6,048 nt of DNA from Acidobacteriaceae bacterium (lineage in GTDB: Bacteria; Acidobacteriota; Terriglobia; Terriglobales; SbA1), in the NCBI GenBank assembly GCA_019237515.1, contig JAFAGX010000658.1, forward strand, positions 1 to 6,048, read 5' to 3'. This document shows positions 5,581 to 6,048 of the stretch, in pieces. The position numbers and the translations under genes were made by a program. How positions within the stretch are numbered: position 1 is the first letter of the stretch; the number at the start of each line of letters is the position of its first letter. The notes beneath the pieces are model-generated. The model saw only the letters and a list, made by a program, of their open reading frames with translations, did not search any database and had not been told where the DNA came from.

Positions 5581-6048
5581 GCCGTTTTCCCGGAATCGCC
5601 TTTGACTCGCATGACCACGACGGTTTGATCATCAAATGCATCTTCACTACCCGCGTGCTGCGCGACTGCCCCGAAGATTGCGTCCACCACTGCATCGGCG
5701 GGCAATCCACAGCTTGCGGTGACGATCTGTTCCAATCGTCCGCGGCCAAACAGTTCGCGTTGTCGGTTTTGCGCATCCAGAATGCCATCGCTGAAGAATA
5801 TAAAAAGGTCGCCAGGCCCTGGCGTGAAAGCGAGTTCCTCGTATTCAGTCTCGTCGAACAAACCTAAAGGCAACCCGGTAGCTTCGATAATCTCGATTTT
5901 TCCGTCGTGACAATACACGGGCCGAGGCAAGCCGGAATTTGCCACACGCAGCTCACGACGTTGATCGTCCCAAAGCGCATAGATCAGCGAAACGAACTGG
6001 CCATCGATGCGCCGCTCACTTAACGAGAAGTTCACGGCAGACAGCATC
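5577..6048 (-). CDS. SpoIIE/RsbU-type PP2C serine phosphatase, C-terminal part
   Basis: An open frame running off the right edge; the visible 156 residues are the C-terminal half of a SpoIIE-type PP2C domain. Landmarks are RIDGQFVSLIYALWD (13-27), the core RELRVANSGLPRPV (31-44; the family usually has NAGHPP, so the histidine is replaced by leucine), GLPLGLF (58-64), FTPGPGDLFIFFSDGILDAQ (74-93) with metal-ligand D87, and FDDQTVVVMRV (138-148) with D139/D140. Such phosphatases dephosphorylate anti-sigma-factor antagonists or similar partners, often under control of an N-terminal sensor domain, which here lies outside the window. The ATG at 6045-6047 falls inside the domain and is not the true start. 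The stop overlaps the lysA start by 4 bases, so this is the upstream gene of the lysA-thiG unit. Confidence 0.9.
   Translation of the reverse strand, partial: MLSAVNFSLSERRIDGQFVSLIYALWDDQRRELRVANSGLPRPVYCHDGKIEIIEATGLPLGLFDETEYEELAFTPGPGDLFIFFSDGILDAQNRQRELFGRGRLEQIVTASCGLPADAVVDAIFGAVAQHAGSEDAFDDQTVVVMRVKGDSGKTA

Noticed and set aside
1..6048. Defence systems, prophage, IS elements, CRISPR arrays, tRNA or rRNA genes
   Set aside because: No transposase, integrase, nuclease or toxin motifs, no regularly spaced repeats and no terminal inverted repeats with target duplications are seen. The genes are housekeeping or small conserved ones.

Overview
The window is an ordinary stretch of bacterial chromosome, with dense housekeeping genes, moderately high GC by eye, short intergenic gaps and no mobile element, CRISPR array, tRNA or rRNA. 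Several features suggest an Acidobacteriota (Terriglobia-like) genome. The FtsB-like protein ends in a conserved DPKAIEKEAREQL..ARPGE block. A small exported protein has a WVSDSQCA / GHADCMNKC / GHEGHHV pattern that I associate with acidobacterial secreted proteins. A SpoIIE-type phosphatase sits next to a diaminopimelate decarboxylase. This placement rests on protein character and not on a database search.

Layout, left to right. Positions 2-91 are the last 29 codons of a Cys/Met-metabolism PLP enzyme. A 176-base gap follows, holding a hairpin and a 9-bp inverted repeat around CACGTG. Next on the plus strand are a class I SAM methyltransferase (about 268-1095), probably with a frameshifted C-terminus, and an integral-membrane isoprenylcysteine-methyltransferase-family protein (1253-1825). 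cutA (1938-2255) is on the minus strand, converging on the membrane methyltransferase and divergent from the FtsB/DivIC-like gene (2417-2890). A small secreted Cys/His-containing protein (3061-3381) has a strong RBS, a candidate extended -10 promoter, a leader with two hairpins and a textbook rho-independent terminator (3403-3434).

The right half, 3466-6048, lies wholly on the minus strand. It reads, in transcription order, the C-terminal part of a SpoIIE/RsbU-type phosphatase (running off the right edge), lysA overlapping it by 4 bases (GTGA), and thiG 57 bases further on. This looks like one transcription unit joining a signalling phosphatase, the last step of lysine synthesis and the thiazole synthase of thiamine synthesis. 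No thiS, thiF, thiO or TPP riboswitch is visible beside thiG.

I found no convincing novel system. The points most worth a second look are the probable frameshift at the end of the soluble methyltransferase, the phosphatase-lysA-thiG arrangement, and the small secreted protein with its structured leader.
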